This document shows, piece after piece, positions 1 through 9,606 of a stretch of DNA of 64,000 nt. The position numbers and the translations under genes are program-made. How positions within the stretch are numbered: the first letter of the stretch is position 1; the number at the start of each line of letters is the position of its first letter. Source of the stretch: Psychromonas sp. MME1 (lineage in GTDB: Bacteria > Pseudomonadota > Gammaproteobacteria > Enterobacterales > Psychromonadaceae); assembly GCF_041080865.1 (NCBI RefSeq), contig NZ_CP160906.1, forward strand, positions 2,666,001 through 2,730,000, given 5' to 3'. The notes beneath the pieces were generated by a model. It was not told the origin of the DNA, did not search any database, and saw only the letters and a list, made by a program, of their open reading frames with translations.

Positions 1-1
1 A

Positions 2-886
2 CCCAAATGGTTTGTCGATACAAAAGATGCTTGGGTAATCGTCCCTTTAAATACACATGAAGGGCTAATTGGCTTTGCAGTATTATGTAAGGAGACGATA
101 AATTCATCCTTAACTTGGGAAGATTTAGACATATTAAAATTAACTGGGCGACAAATTGCGAGTTATATTAGCAACCATCAAGCATCAGAAAAATTAATTC
201 AAAATCAGCAATTTGATCTGTTTAACAAAATAACCGCTTTTGCCGTTCACGATATAAAAAACCTTATTGCACAGCAGAGTTTAATGATTAAAAATGCAGA
301 GAAGTTCAAGTCTCACCCTGATTTTCTTAACGATGTCATATTAACAATCTCCAACTCAGTTGAAAAAATGGATCAGCTATTGGTAAAACTACAGGGTAAC
401 CCACATGGAAAACTAGAGTCTGTCAATGTCAACGAACTCTTACAAAATGCCATTGACATGAATGCATCTCATCTCCCCATACCAGCACTAGCTATAGATG
501 GGCCAAATGCCTTTGTCATGGCAGATAAGGATAAGTTACAAATGGCACTCTACCATTTGATTAAAAATGCTCAAGACGCCACTCCGGATGATGGGCGCAT
601 TACGATAAAATTGAGCAGTGAAAGCCAGGCACTATGGTTAGAAGTCAAGGATAGCGGTTGCGGCATGGACAAAACCTTTATTAAAGAGCAATTATTCAAA
701 CCCTTTTCTAGTACTAAACAAGATCAAGGAATGGGAATCGGCGCATATCAGATTCGAGAACTGATCCACTCATTGCAAGGAGAGGTTTTTGTTGATAGTG
801 TTGTGGGGAAAGGCACAAAATTCACAATTTATTTACCCTTAAATGGCGCTGAAAAAAAAACAGATGAACTACACTTACAAAAATAA
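2..886 (+). CDS. prsK: PrsK-type sensor histidine kinase, C-terminal part (5' end outside window)
   Basis: The frame is open from base 2, so the gene enters from the left and only about 294 C-terminal residues are visible. They hold a GAF-like stretch, an H-box (AVHDIKNL) before the first in-frame ATG at 284, an N-box (HLIKNAQDA), a G1 box (DSGCGMD) and a G2 box (GMGIGAYQI), so an HATPase_c domain is clear. PrsK kinases phosphorylate the sigma-54 activator PrsR in exosortase/PEP-CTERM systems. The prsK assignment rests on the downstream PEP-CTERM-type export, chain-length, PrsR and PrsT genes. The kinase domain is certain and the symbol is inferred from context. It ends 47 bp before the export lipoprotein gene and is probably co-transcribed with it. 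Confidence 0.85.
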   Translation, partial: PKWFVDTKDAWVIVPLNTHEGLIGFAVLCKETINSSLTWEDLDILKLTGRQIASYISNHQASEKLIQNQQFDLFNKITAFAVHDIKNLIAQQSLMIKNAEKFKSHPDFLNDVILTISNSVEKMDQLLVKLQGNPHGKLESVNVNELLQNAIDMNASHLPIPALAIDGPNAFVMADKDKLQMALYHLIKNAQDATPDDGRITIKLSSESQALWLEVKDSGCGMDKTFIKEQLFKPFSSTKQDQGMGIGAYQIRELIHSLQGEVFVDSVVGKGTKFTIYLPLNGAEKKTDELHLQK

Positions 887-933
887 CTAGCCAGTAAATG
901 GCTCAAATTAATGGAATTAATTGAGAGGATAAT

Positions 934-1545
934 ATGGAAAAAATATTACTGTTAATGCTAAGCCTTTGTTTAATAACAAGCTGTTCCACATCATTAGAAG
1001 CCCCTAAAGAAAATACAATAGAAGCTGACATTGAAACAGTAGAATACCGAATCGGGGTGGCAGATCAACTATATGTTAATGTGTGGCAGAATCCAGACTT
1101 GTCATTAAGCGTACCAGTTCGACCCGATGGCCGTATTTCAGTTCCCCTTGTTGGTGACGAAAAAGCCGTGGGTCTCTCCGCAGAAGAGTTAGCCGCACAG
1201 TTAAAAACAAAACTTAATAAGTTCATCCGCAACCCAGAAGTTACGGTCATTGTCACCTCCCCCGTAAGCGCTGAATTTTTGTCGCGAGTACGTATTACAG
1301 GGGCCGTTCAAGCACCACTTTCAATTCCATACAGACAAGGTATGACCGTGCTTGATCTGTTATTACAAGCGGGTAGCTTAACCCCCTTTGCGAACGGAGA
1401 TAAAGCCGTTTTATATCGCAAAACTAAGGGGGGTACAAAACGCTACGCAATACAACTCAACAGCATAATCAAAAATGGTGATATAACCACCAACTACGAG
1501 CTACGCCCTTCAGATATTATTATTGTCCCAGAGAGTGTTTTTTAA
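934..1545 (+). CDS. Wza-like polysaccharide export lipoprotein, PEP-CTERM-associated
   Basis: This 203-residue protein starts with a lipoprotein signal (lipobox ITSC near residue 17). It then has a polysaccharide export domain (YRIGVADQLYVNVWQNPDL, then VRPDGRISVPLVGD) and a SLBB-like segment (VRITGAVQAPLSIPYRQGMTVLDLLLQAGSL, abridged view: GAVQAPLSIPYRQGMTVL). It matches the short outer-membrane export proteins found beside exosortase genes and should form the outer-membrane exit for an exopolysaccharide. It is shorter than E. coli Wza (about 380 residues), as is usual for this subfamily. An upstream GAGAGGA motif supports the ATG at 934. The stop lies 2 bp before the chain-length determinant gene, implying translational coupling. 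Confidence 0.85.
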   Translation: MEKILLLMLSLCLITSCSTSLEAPKENTIEADIETVEYRIGVADQLYVNVWQNPDLSLSVPVRPDGRISVPLVGDEKAVGLSAEELAAQLKTKLNKFIRNPEVTVIVTSPVSAEFLSRVRITGAVQAPLSIPYRQGMTVLDLLLQAGSLTPFANGDKAVLYRKTKGGTKRYAIQLNSIIKNGDITTNYELRPSDIIIVPESVF

Positions 1546-1547
1546 AA

Positions 1548-3113
1548 ATGGAAATTAATGAAATATTCAAATATATAGCGGTACTGTGGCGAGAAATATC
1601 CCTTCGTAAATTTAAAGCGATATTTCTCATTACCTTAATAAGCTTTGCCATCCTCGCTGCAGGTATATTTAAACCCTCAGAGTATAATAGTGAAGTCACT
1701 ATTTTCGCTGATACGCAAAATGTCATCAAACCGTTGCTGGGTAAGCAAACATCGGTCACGAACGTAAAACAGAATAGAACCGATCAAGTTCGCGACGTTA
1801 TATACTCCCCCAGACAATTAAATAAAGTCATAGACCGAGTGTATGGCAAAAGCATTTACCCAACAGCAGCAAGTCGTGAAAAAAAACTGACCGAATTAAG
1901 ACAAAAATTACAAGTTGAAGGCATGTCAGGTAATTATATTAAAATTTCCTATTCTGATAATAATGCCGATATGACCTTTAGATTACTTAACGAAGTGGTT
2001 TTATTATTCGTTGAGGACAGCGCAAACACTAAGCGAGATGAAAGTCGCAGCGCCTATAACTTTATAGAACAGCAAGTAGCAAGTTACAAAGAGCAATTAT
2101 TACTGGCAGAAGAAAAATTAAAAACGTTCAAATCAACCCATTTAGATGGCACAGAGGCGGAAGTTGAGGCTCGCATCTCTGATTTACGTAATGAGATTGA
2201 ACATTTAAAAATTGAAGAAATGGAAAGTCTTACACGAATATCTTCCTTACAAAAGCAGTTGCGCTCGCAGGATAAGTTTTCTGCAAATGACTATGAAGCA
2301 TCTCTGTATCACGCTCGACTAAAAGAGCGCCAACAATATCTAAATAATTTACTGCTCACCTATAAAGACGATTACCCTGAAGTGCTCGAGGTACGTTATC
2401 AAATAAGTGACATCAAAAAAAATATCAATGACTTACAAAACAGAGAAACAACCACCACCAATGGAAATAACGAATTCAACCCTCTGTATCAAGAACTTAG
2501 CAGTAAACTTGCAACGGCTCAAGTGGCTCACAATACCATTCAAAACCGACTTTCAGCCTTTAAGAAATTACTCGATGAGGCCTATGAGCGACGCAAACGA
2601 ATTGCTAACAATCAAGCCGAATTGGCTGAGTTAAATAGGGATAACACGGTTATCAAAGCGTTATATGAAGATATGCTTGCCAATAAAGAGAAGGCCCGCC
2701 TATCAATGGTGCTCGATATCGAAGGACAAGGTGTTAACTATAAAATTCAAGAGCCAGCAAGCTACCCAACAGTGCCTTCGGGACCAAGGTTTCTACACTT
2801 TGTGGCTGCGGGTCCTTTCATCGGCATTTTATTTCTGATTGCAATATTTATAGCAAAAATATTATTGGATAATAAAATTCGTTTTGCTTCTCAACTTGCT
2901 GTTTTTACAAACACTCCTCTTCTGGTTACGATTAAGCACAGCCTGAACCACTCGGAAAGAAAAAAGAAGCGCATTAATAATATCGCTTTATTCATTTATA
3001 TGCTTTTTGCAATGACATTTTATATAACGATTGCTGTAGCACATAAATATGATGTACCAATCAGGGAGCTATTTACGCCATTATATAGCCAATTAATGGA
3101 GATGATTAAATGA
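1548..3113 (+). CDS. Wzz-type polysaccharide chain-length determinant, PEP-CTERM locus type
   Basis: The 521-residue inner-membrane protein has an N-terminal transmembrane segment (about residues 24-42), a long periplasmic region rich in coiled coil (about 170-390), and a C-terminal transmembrane hairpin beginning near the PxxP-like segment EPASYPTVPSGP (about 402-413). A further hydrophobic segment lies near residues 475-495. This is the GNVR/Wzz architecture that sets exopolysaccharide chain length and partners with a cytoplasmic Walker-type kinase. No kinase domain is fused here; it is the next gene, which overlaps this stop codon by 4 bp (ATGA). That coupling fits the subfamily found in exosortase loci. 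Confidence 0.87.
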   Translation: MEINEIFKYIAVLWREISLRKFKAIFLITLISFAILAAGIFKPSEYNSEVTIFADTQNVIKPLLGKQTSVTNVKQNRTDQVRDVIYSPRQLNKVIDRVYGKSIYPTAASREKKLTELRQKLQVEGMSGNYIKISYSDNNADMTFRLLNEVVLLFVEDSANTKRDESRSAYNFIEQQVASYKEQLLLAEEKLKTFKSTHLDGTEAEVEARISDLRNEIEHLKIEEMESLTRISSLQKQLRSQDKFSANDYEASLYHARLKERQQYLNNLLLTYKDDYPEVLEVRYQISDIKKNINDLQNRETTTTNGNNEFNPLYQELSSKLATAQVAHNTIQNRLSAFKKLLDEAYERRKRIANNQAELAELNRDNTVIKALYEDMLANKEKARLSMVLDIEGQGVNYKIQEPASYPTVPSGPRFLHFVAAGPFIGILFLIAIFIAKILLDNKIRFASQLAVFTNTPLLVTIKHSLNHSERKKKRINNIALFIYMLFAMTFYITIAVAHKYDVPIRELFTPLYSQLMEMIK

Positions 3114-3871
3114 CAGTTAAAAATTCAAATTTACAGTTCTCTGATGTAAATGAACCCCCCATTACAGCAATTGCTATGAAAAACGATAGCCGTAAACAAA
3201 TTCGTAATATGAATGATGAATGGCTATTAACACCAACGGAACTTGATGAACTTAAAATTATTTATCCTGGCTGCCAAGATGATAAATCAATCAATGATTA
3301 TCGAGAGTTGCGCACTAAGCTATTAAAAATATCAAATAACGAAAATTTTGTCTGCATGGTATCGGGTATTAACAAAGGTGCAGGCACTACCCATATTGCC
3401 GTTAATTTAGCGGCAAGTATCGCTCTGGATCACAGTAAAACAGCGTTAATCATTGATTGCAACAGCTACTCACCAGCACTGAATGATTATTTAAAAGAAA
3501 CACCAGAACTCGGTTTATCCAATTTTCTCGAAGAAGAAACTGATGAAATAGAAGATATTATCTACCCATCTGGGATCAGACGCATCAGGATCATACCAGC
3601 GGGTGTAAGAACTGAACATGCGGCAGAAAATTTTTCATCGGAGAAGATGGAGCAATTTATTGCCATGGCGAAAAAACGCTATCCAGACCGCTACATTATC
3701 CTAGACACCCCCCCAATTGGGCACTATGCGGAGAGTCAAATATTAGCCTCCATCTGTGATATGGCGATTCTAGTGGTGGGCTATGGTCAAGTAAGCACAT
3801 CTCAAGTGCAAATGGGTATCGACTTAATTAGTAGTGATAAACTGGCAGGCATTATTCTTAACAATAAGTGA
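3110..3871 (+). CDS. CpsD/Wzc-like BY-kinase homologue with altered Walker A
   Basis: The 253-residue cytoplasmic protein has the fold signature of bacterial tyrosine autokinases and Mrp/MinD ATPases: a P-loop region (SGINKGAGTTHIAVNLA, about residues 85-101), a Walker A' segment (ALIIDCN) and Walker B (YIILDTPP). It should partner with the upstream chain-length determinant, whose stop it overlaps by ATGA. The invariant Walker A lysine is replaced: the motif reads GINKGAGTT rather than GxxxxGK(S/T), although the deviant-type lysine NKG is kept. There is no tyrosine cluster at the C-terminus, which ends KLAGIILNNK. Family membership is clear; kinase activity is not. Confidence 0.8.
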   Translation: MTVKNSNLQFSDVNEPPITAIAMKNDSRKQIRNMNDEWLLTPTELDELKIIYPGCQDDKSINDYRELRTKLLKISNNENFVCMVSGINKGAGTTHIAVNLAASIALDHSKTALIIDCNSYSPALNDYLKETPELGLSNFLEEETDEIEDIIYPSGIRRIRIIPAGVRTEHAAENFSSEKMEQFIAMAKKRYPDRYIILDTPPIGHYAESQILASICDMAILVVGYGQVSTSQVQMGIDLISSDKLAGIILNNK

Positions 3872-3879
3872 TAGTATTT

Positions 3880-5169
3880 ATGAATATTAATAAAGTATCT
3901 GTTAAAACTCGTCCTATTCTATTCGGGTATCTACTTCTGAGCCAAGCAACCGTGTACGCAGTTGAGGATGGGGATAGTAGAAGCAAGTTCATAGAGATGG
4001 GAGCAGGGTATCGGTATAGCACAAATATTTACAAGACATCAGCTAATGAAAAGAACAGTTCTACGCCAACTGCAGATATTGCCGTAGGCTATGAACAACA
4101 ACAAAATAATAATGAAATTGCACTAAATTATTATGCCGAATACGCTAATGAAAGTGCCAATCGATTAAAAAACAATAGTTATTGGACGGGAAGTGCCCAT
4201 ATTAAGCAGCGGCTATTTAGTGATAATTTACAGTTTAACCTAACTCACACTCGGCAACGCTATATCGTTAATCAAAGTGAGCCTAATCTTGATAGTAACC
4301 AAGATGAGCGAGATTTTCTTAATGTCGGATTACAATGGTTTATTCGCTATTCTCAACGAAGTTCAATCATCCTAGGTGCCTCCCATAGTGAAACCTGGTT
4401 CAATGGCGGTAACACAAGTGACAGCAACAGCAATAAAGGACAAGTAAGCTGGCAATATTTGCTTGCAGATCAGTCCAAACTCGAATTAAGCTACTCTGCA
4501 AGCAAAAATAAGTTTGATGATTTCGATAACAGCTATAACGAACATAATGCCGATGTTCGCTTAACACGCGAGTATGTTTTAGGTGTTTATTCATTAAATG
4601 CAGGTAAAACATGGGTTGATGGCTCACAACAAAATTACAATGGCGCGCACTATGGTTTTACTATAAATGCACTTTTAAGGGGTCACCTATTATCATTAAT
4701 AACAGCGAGGGAGTTAACTAATTCATCCGTACAAGCCGGGGAAGATGATGAATTAGACTTCTCCCAAAACCAACTATTTTGGCGTACCCGTGCAGCACTT
4801 GTAGATAAATATGCAATGTTTGACGACAAGCTAATCAGTAATATCCGTCTATATTTCGACCATGATAATGAGGTTGCAACGATAAATTCAGGAGACACAA
4901 AAGATAAAAACCGCTATGGCGCAAAAGGACAATTAACATGGGTAATGACTGAAAAACTCAGTTCGAGTCTACTCGCAGATCACAACCAATCAGATTTATC
5001 GGAAGGTGGTAAGAGAAAATTTACCCAGTTTGAAGTATCCAGCAAATATAATATAACTGACTCATTATACGTACAATTTTCTGCATCTCATGAAGAACAA
5101 GGAAAAACACCTAAGTACGATGGTTATAACGAAGAAATTTTTGCAACCCGAATCGCAGTAAGATACTAA
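3880..5169 (+). CDS. Outer-membrane beta-barrel protein, PEP-CTERM system-associated
   Basis: About 429 residues. A signal peptide (cleavage likely after ...ATVYA) is followed by repeated alternating hydrophobic/aromatic strands, with a terminal strand ending in FATRIAVRY, a typical outer-membrane barrel end. It resembles the uncharacterised barrels found in exosortase/exopolysaccharide loci. A possible role is polysaccharide secretion or anchoring in the outer membrane. A GTG at 3868 overlaps the kinase stop codon, but the ATG at 3880 is preferred because it gives a cleaner signal peptide. The exact role of the family is unknown. Confidence 0.72.
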   Translation: MNINKVSVKTRPILFGYLLLSQATVYAVEDGDSRSKFIEMGAGYRYSTNIYKTSANEKNSSTPTADIAVGYEQQQNNNEIALNYYAEYANESANRLKNNSYWTGSAHIKQRLFSDNLQFNLTHTRQRYIVNQSEPNLDSNQDERDFLNVGLQWFIRYSQRSSIILGASHSETWFNGGNTSDSNSNKGQVSWQYLLADQSKLELSYSASKNKFDDFDNSYNEHNADVRLTREYVLGVYSLNAGKTWVDGSQQNYNGAHYGFTINALLRGHLLSLITARELTNSSVQAGEDDELDFSQNQLFWRTRAALVDKYAMFDDKLISNIRLYFDHDNEVATINSGDTKDKNRYGAKGQLTWVMTEKLSSSLLADHNQSDLSEGGKRKFTQFEVSSKYNITDSLYVQFSASHEEQGKTPKYDGYNEEIFATRIAVRY

Positions 5170-5195
5170 TATAAAAATAATATAAGGGAATAATT

Positions 5196-6551
5196 TTGCA
5201 CAAAAACAATGCTCAAACATTATTAATTGTAGAGGATGATATTGGGCTGCAAACGCAATTAAAGTGGCATTTTTCTGACTATAATGTCGTTGTCGCTGCT
5301 AATTTAGAAGATGCGATTGTCGCCATTCGCTTGCATGAACCCCAAGTAATGGTTCAGGATTTAGGCCTGCCACCTGATCCCGATGGCGTCTCTGAAGGCT
5401 TTGCCCTCTTGCAACAAGCGTTGCAAATAAACCCATACATGAAGTTAATTGTTATGACAGGTAACGATTGTAATGATCACGCCCTTAAAGCCGTTAGCCT
5501 TGGTGCCTATGATTTCTACAGCAAACCCGTCAACCCTGCAACGTTAGAACTCATTGTACAAAGGGCTTTCCATATGCATCAACTCGAGTCTAAAAATAGA
5601 GCCTTTCAACTATGTCAAAGTAGTAACCTTGAAGGCCTAATTACAGGCGACGATAGAATGCTTAAAGTATGCAAATTAATTGAAAAAGTTGCCCCGACCA
5701 ATGCAGCCTGCTTGTTACTTGGAGAAAGTGGTACGGGTAAAGAAGTATTAGCAAAATCACTCCATACATTAAGTCCCCGCACTGAAAAACCATTTGTCGC
5801 CATCAATTGTGCAGCATTACCTGAGAACCTATTTGAAAGTGAGTTATTTGGTTATGAAAAAGGCGCATTTACTGGTGCGGTAAAAAGTACCGCAGGTAAG
5901 TTTGAACTCGCTGATGGAGGTACCGTATTTCTTGATGAAATAGGTGAAATGCCATTGCAACTACAGGCAAAATTGCTGCGTTTCCTACAAGAAAAGGTAA
6001 TCGAGCGTGTTGGTGGTCGTAAATTGATTTATTTGGATACACGTATTGTTTGCGCAACCAATAGAAATTTAGAAGAGATGATGGCCAGTGGTGACTTTCG
6101 TGAAGATCTCTACTATCGAATTGCCGAGATACAAATAGACATCCCTCCTCTAAGGGAAAGAAGCAGCGATAAGGTATTGTTAGCTCGCTATCTATTGAAA
6201 AAATATGCACAAAAGGAAAACCTTAAAATTATCGGCTTTACAGAGGAAGCCATTAGTGCAATTGAAGAATACTCTTGGCCTGGAAACATACGTGAACTGA
6301 GTAATAAAGTCACTCGGGCTGCGATTATGTGCGAACAAAAATATATTAATGCGGAAGATTTAGGCTTAAAAGCGGTTGATAGCTCTCCCCTAAACTTAAA
6401 AGTGGTAAGGGACAGTGCTGAAATACATGCCTTAAAAACCACCCTTAGTGCAACGGGAAACAATGTCTCAGCAGCAGCTAAGTTACTCGGCATCACGCGT
6501 CCGACATTATATGATTTGATAAAAAAACATAATATCAATGTAAATGACTAA
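5196..6551 (+). CDS. prsR: PrsR, sigma-54-dependent response regulator
   Basis: The 451-residue regulator has a receiver domain (about 5-125) with the predicted phospho-acceptor Asp55 in MVQDLGLP and Lys110. A sigma-54 AAA+ domain follows (Walker A GESGTGKE at 176-183, GAFTGA loop at 223-228, Walker B FLDEIGEMP), then a Fis-type helix-turn-helix (NNVSAAAKLLGITRPTLYDL). The intact GAFTGA loop means it can contact sigma-54. The start is TTG, supported by an AAGGGA ribosome site about 8 nt upstream and the lack of a better ATG. Its place between the polysaccharide genes and prsT identifies it as PrsR. Candidate targets are the two PEP-CTERM genes carrying -24/-12 elements at 9524 and 60436. Confidence 0.9.
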   Translation: MHKNNAQTLLIVEDDIGLQTQLKWHFSDYNVVVAANLEDAIVAIRLHEPQVMVQDLGLPPDPDGVSEGFALLQQALQINPYMKLIVMTGNDCNDHALKAVSLGAYDFYSKPVNPATLELIVQRAFHMHQLESKNRAFQLCQSSNLEGLITGDDRMLKVCKLIEKVAPTNAACLLLGESGTGKEVLAKSLHTLSPRTEKPFVAINCAALPENLFESELFGYEKGAFTGAVKSTAGKFELADGGTVFLDEIGEMPLQLQAKLLRFLQEKVIERVGGRKLIYLDTRIVCATNRNLEEMMASGDFREDLYYRIAEIQIDIPPLRERSSDKVLLARYLLKKYAQKENLKIIGFTEEAISAIEEYSWPGNIRELSNKVTRAAIMCEQKYINAEDLGLKAVDSSPLNLKVVRDSAEIHALKTTLSATGNNVSAAAKLLGITRPTLYDLIKKHNINVND

Positions 6552-6592
6552 CTCACTCTATTCATCGCTAATTAAACTGGAAATCTATAAAA

Positions 6593-9232
6593 ATGAAAAT
6601 GACATGGATAAAGATTAAGGCAATAAAAACCTTGGCAATAGTTGCTTTTAGCTGTGTAGGGCTAGTCGCCTGCGGTGAACCAGAAGAAGCGCAAAAAAAC
6701 ACGAATCCAGATGCTTATATCAAACAGGGTCAGGCCTATTTAGCGATGCACCAATATAAAGCGGCATTTAGTGCTGCTAATGATGCAATCAAAATAAGCC
6801 CAGATAAACTTGAAAGTTATCTCATATTGGCTGAAATACATCAACAATCAGGACGGCCGCAAGAGAGTATAAAATCGCTCGAAAAATTTACTGGTGTAAA
6901 AAATGCTGAATATTATTTTGCATTGATAGATGCCTATCAACAATCTCAAAAATTATTATCAGCACAGCATCTCATTGAACAACAGCAGCAAATATTGTCA
7001 ACTCAAGCGCAACGCCTACAATTCGTTGAGGCAGAGCAATTGCTCTACAGCAACCAGTTCAGCGAAGCACAAGATGCATTTACAACCTTACTTAACAACC
7101 CTGAATACAAAATACCAAGCATGTTAGCACTAGCCAAAATTGAAGCATTTTCTAACAATATTACAGCGAGTAATAAATGGCTTGATGAAATAATAGAATT
7201 AGATGTAAAAAATACCGATGCCTTGTATCTAAAAAGTATGCTGTATATTAAAGTCGGCGACCTCAACAATGCTGAAAAATACCTTTCCGATACTTTAACA
7301 ACACTGCCTTCTTCCGATATTTTCACTAATCAAAGAATTCAGATAATTCAGAATTTATCAGCGGTATTAACACAGCAAGGAAGAAGCGCTGAAGCGATGG
7401 TATACTCGCGCATTTTATCAGATGAATTTCCAGGTGCAGAATCTCTTTCCATGCAATACAACAGAGCACTTGAATTATTTGAAAAACAAGATTTTCTAGC
7501 CGCAAAAAAAATATTAGAAGAAATTCAAAGCAGTCATCCTGCCCATAAACAAGCCTCTACATTATTAAGTTTAATTTTATATAGTGAAGGAGATCTAAAA
7601 CGTGCCGAAGAGTTACTCAGTGAAGTCGTTGATCCTGAAACCTCTTCAGAAAAACTTACCGAGCTCCTCGTCACAACACAACTACAGCAAAACAAGTCTG
7701 CAGCGGTACTAAATCTACTTGATAACACCCCAGAAGAAAATAGAAATAGCGACATGTGGGTGCTTTACGGTAGTGCTGCAATCCAAGAACGAGATTTCAC
7801 GAAAGCATTGACGGCTTTAAAAAAAGCCCAAGAACTTGATGCTAAGTCAATAAATGTCGCTCTCTATGAAAACTATTACTACAACAATTTAGCAGAGCCC
7901 CAATCCGAAAAAGGGCTACAAGCAATAAGCAGCGCTTTATCAATTCATCCTGAAGCCGTTAAATTACAAATTGCATATATCAAACAACTGTTAAAGCTCG
8001 ATAAAAAAGCTGAAGCTGATAACTATGTTACCGACCTAACCCAAAAATATAGTAGCAATAGCCAAACCCAATTAGTTGTTGCACATTACTATCTAGCAGA
8101 GCAAAAACTTGATCAAGCAAAAGAAGTTTTAGAAAAAATATTGCTCTTCGAAGAAGATAATCTACAAGCACTCTATGGCATAGCGCGGGTAAATGAACTG
8201 CAGCAATACTGGCAAATTAATTTAACAAATTATAAAAAAATAATTGGTTATTACCCCCTTGAAATAAATGCTTATCATGATCTAGTTATTACTTTACTTC
8301 GCTTACAAAAGGATCCACTACAAGCCAAAGCGTATCTTCCTGACAATTATCAACCTAATTTACTCGCATTAGCATTAGCTTATTTAACGTTACAACAAAA
8401 TAAACTGGAACTGGCGAAGCACTATGCGCTGGAGGCTGAAAATGGTTTACCAAATAAGTATCAAGTTAACTTAGCCTCCTTAACATTACAAATAAAATTA
8501 ATTGAAGCTCAAACGGCATTTACCACCGGTGATTACCCAACAGCCAGGAAAATGGTCATCGAGGCTTTGGTACAAAATCCCAAAGATATTCGTCTATTAA
8601 GCCTTTTAACCTATACTGAAATTCAATCTAAAGAGTACAACGAAGCTAAGAAAATTATTGACCAAATAGCAACTTTATTACCCAATGCCCCCTTATCTAC
8701 GTTACTTGCATCTGAGCTACAAGTCGCACAGGGAAACTCAGAGAAAGCCACTGAGCTATTGCAAACCTATTGGCAAAAGCACAAAGATGATCAAGTTGCA
8801 GATAAGATATATCAACAATTACGACTTAAAAATCCAGCAACAGCAGAATTATTCCTAGATGAGTGGTTGGATGATTCACCTGATAGCATTATGGCATTAC
8901 GTTACAAAGCGCTACAATTGCAAATGCACAACAAAACCACACAAGCACTTGTTTTTTATGAGAAAGTATTATCAAAAACAACAAATGACATTACTAGCCT
9001 TAATAACGCAGCCTGGTTATATTTTGAACAAAACGACCCCAAAGCACTCTCACTTGCAGAAAAGGCATATAAACTTGCTCCAAATAATGGCGCTATTTTG
9101 GATACATATGGCTGGATTTTATTTAATACCAAGGACAAGGCCTCGGGTAAAAAACTGATAGAGCAAGCATCAAAATTGTTACCCGATGATGTAAGCATTA
9201 AAGAACATTTAAGCGCGATTAATCAAGAATAG
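6593..9232 (+). CDS. prsT: PrsT, TPR-repeat lipoprotein of the PEP-CTERM system
   Basis: An 879-residue lipoprotein: signal peptide with lipobox LVAC (about residue 26), then TPR-like helical repeats over almost the whole length (for example AYIKQGQAYLAMHQYKAA near 40 and the clear pair SLNNAAWLYFEQNDPKAL and YGWILFNTKDKASG near 800-850). Length and architecture match the PrsT family that accompanies PrsK/PrsR in exosortase loci. TPR lipoproteins in secretion loci usually scaffold export machinery. It begins 41 bp after prsR and is followed by a strong terminator, so it closes the operon. M1 and M3 are both possible starts. Confidence 0.85.
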   Translation: MKMTWIKIKAIKTLAIVAFSCVGLVACGEPEEAQKNTNPDAYIKQGQAYLAMHQYKAAFSAANDAIKISPDKLESYLILAEIHQQSGRPQESIKSLEKFTGVKNAEYYFALIDAYQQSQKLLSAQHLIEQQQQILSTQAQRLQFVEAEQLLYSNQFSEAQDAFTTLLNNPEYKIPSMLALAKIEAFSNNITASNKWLDEIIELDVKNTDALYLKSMLYIKVGDLNNAEKYLSDTLTTLPSSDIFTNQRIQIIQNLSAVLTQQGRSAEAMVYSRILSDEFPGAESLSMQYNRALELFEKQDFLAAKKILEEIQSSHPAHKQASTLLSLILYSEGDLKRAEELLSEVVDPETSSEKLTELLVTTQLQQNKSAAVLNLLDNTPEENRNSDMWVLYGSAAIQERDFTKALTALKKAQELDAKSINVALYENYYYNNLAEPQSEKGLQAISSALSIHPEAVKLQIAYIKQLLKLDKKAEADNYVTDLTQKYSSNSQTQLVVAHYYLAEQKLDQAKEVLEKILLFEEDNLQALYGIARVNELQQYWQINLTNYKKIIGYYPLEINAYHDLVITLLRLQKDPLQAKAYLPDNYQPNLLALALAYLTLQQNKLELAKHYALEAENGLPNKYQVNLASLTLQIKLIEAQTAFTTGDYPTARKMVIEALVQNPKDIRLLSLLTYTEIQSKEYNEAKKIIDQIATLLPNAPLSTLLASELQVAQGNSEKATELLQTYWQKHKDDQVADKIYQQLRLKNPATAELFLDEWLDDSPDSIMALRYKALQLQMHNKTTQALVFYEKVLSKTTNDITSLNNAAWLYFEQNDPKALSLAEKAYKLAPNNGAILDTYGWILFNTKDKASGKKLIEQASKLLPDDVSIKEHLSAINQE

Positions 9233-9250
9233 CTTATATCTATAGAGCAT

Positions 9251-9290
9251 AGCACTGTAATGGCTACAAATAACATTACAGTGCTTTTTT
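9251..9290 (+). terminator. Rho-independent terminator after prsT
   Basis: A perfect 12-bp stem (AGCACTGTAATG / CATTACAGTGCT) with an 11-nt loop is followed directly by TTTTTT. It closes the prsK-prsT transcription unit and separates it from the PEP-CTERM gene. Confidence 0.93.
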
Positions 9291-9522
9291 ATAAAAGCAA
9301 AAAGTCACTTAAACCACACGAGGATTAGACTATACGTCATATTAATCCATTCAATTTTACATAATAGAAATTCCCCTCCAAAACGCAATCATCAAAAAGC
9401 CTTTTATACAAAATCTTATAATGATAGGAATTTATATAAAATGTCGAAAAAATATACATGTCGCAATGTGTTCAACATTACAATTCATTATAAGCAACTG
9501 ATAAATAAAAATATAAAAGAAA

Positions 9523-9539
9523 TGGCCTGCTATATGCTT
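9523..9539 (+). promoter_or_regulatory. Predicted sigma-54 (-24/-12) promoter of PEP-CTERM gene
   Basis: The sequence TGGCCTGCTATATGCTT has the required GG (9524-9525), N10, GC (9536-9537) spacing. It lies 70 bp upstream of the PEP-CTERM start and downstream of the gene for the sigma-54 activator PrsR. The -24 box TGGCC and -12 box TGC fit the consensus. The rest of the 9291-9606 gap is AT-rich DNA in which no gene is visible. Confidence 0.65.
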
Positions 9540-9606
9540 AACTCAAATAGGCAACCACAACAATATATTCGAGTTAGCCTTTAAACCACTACATAAGGAG
9601 AATAAG

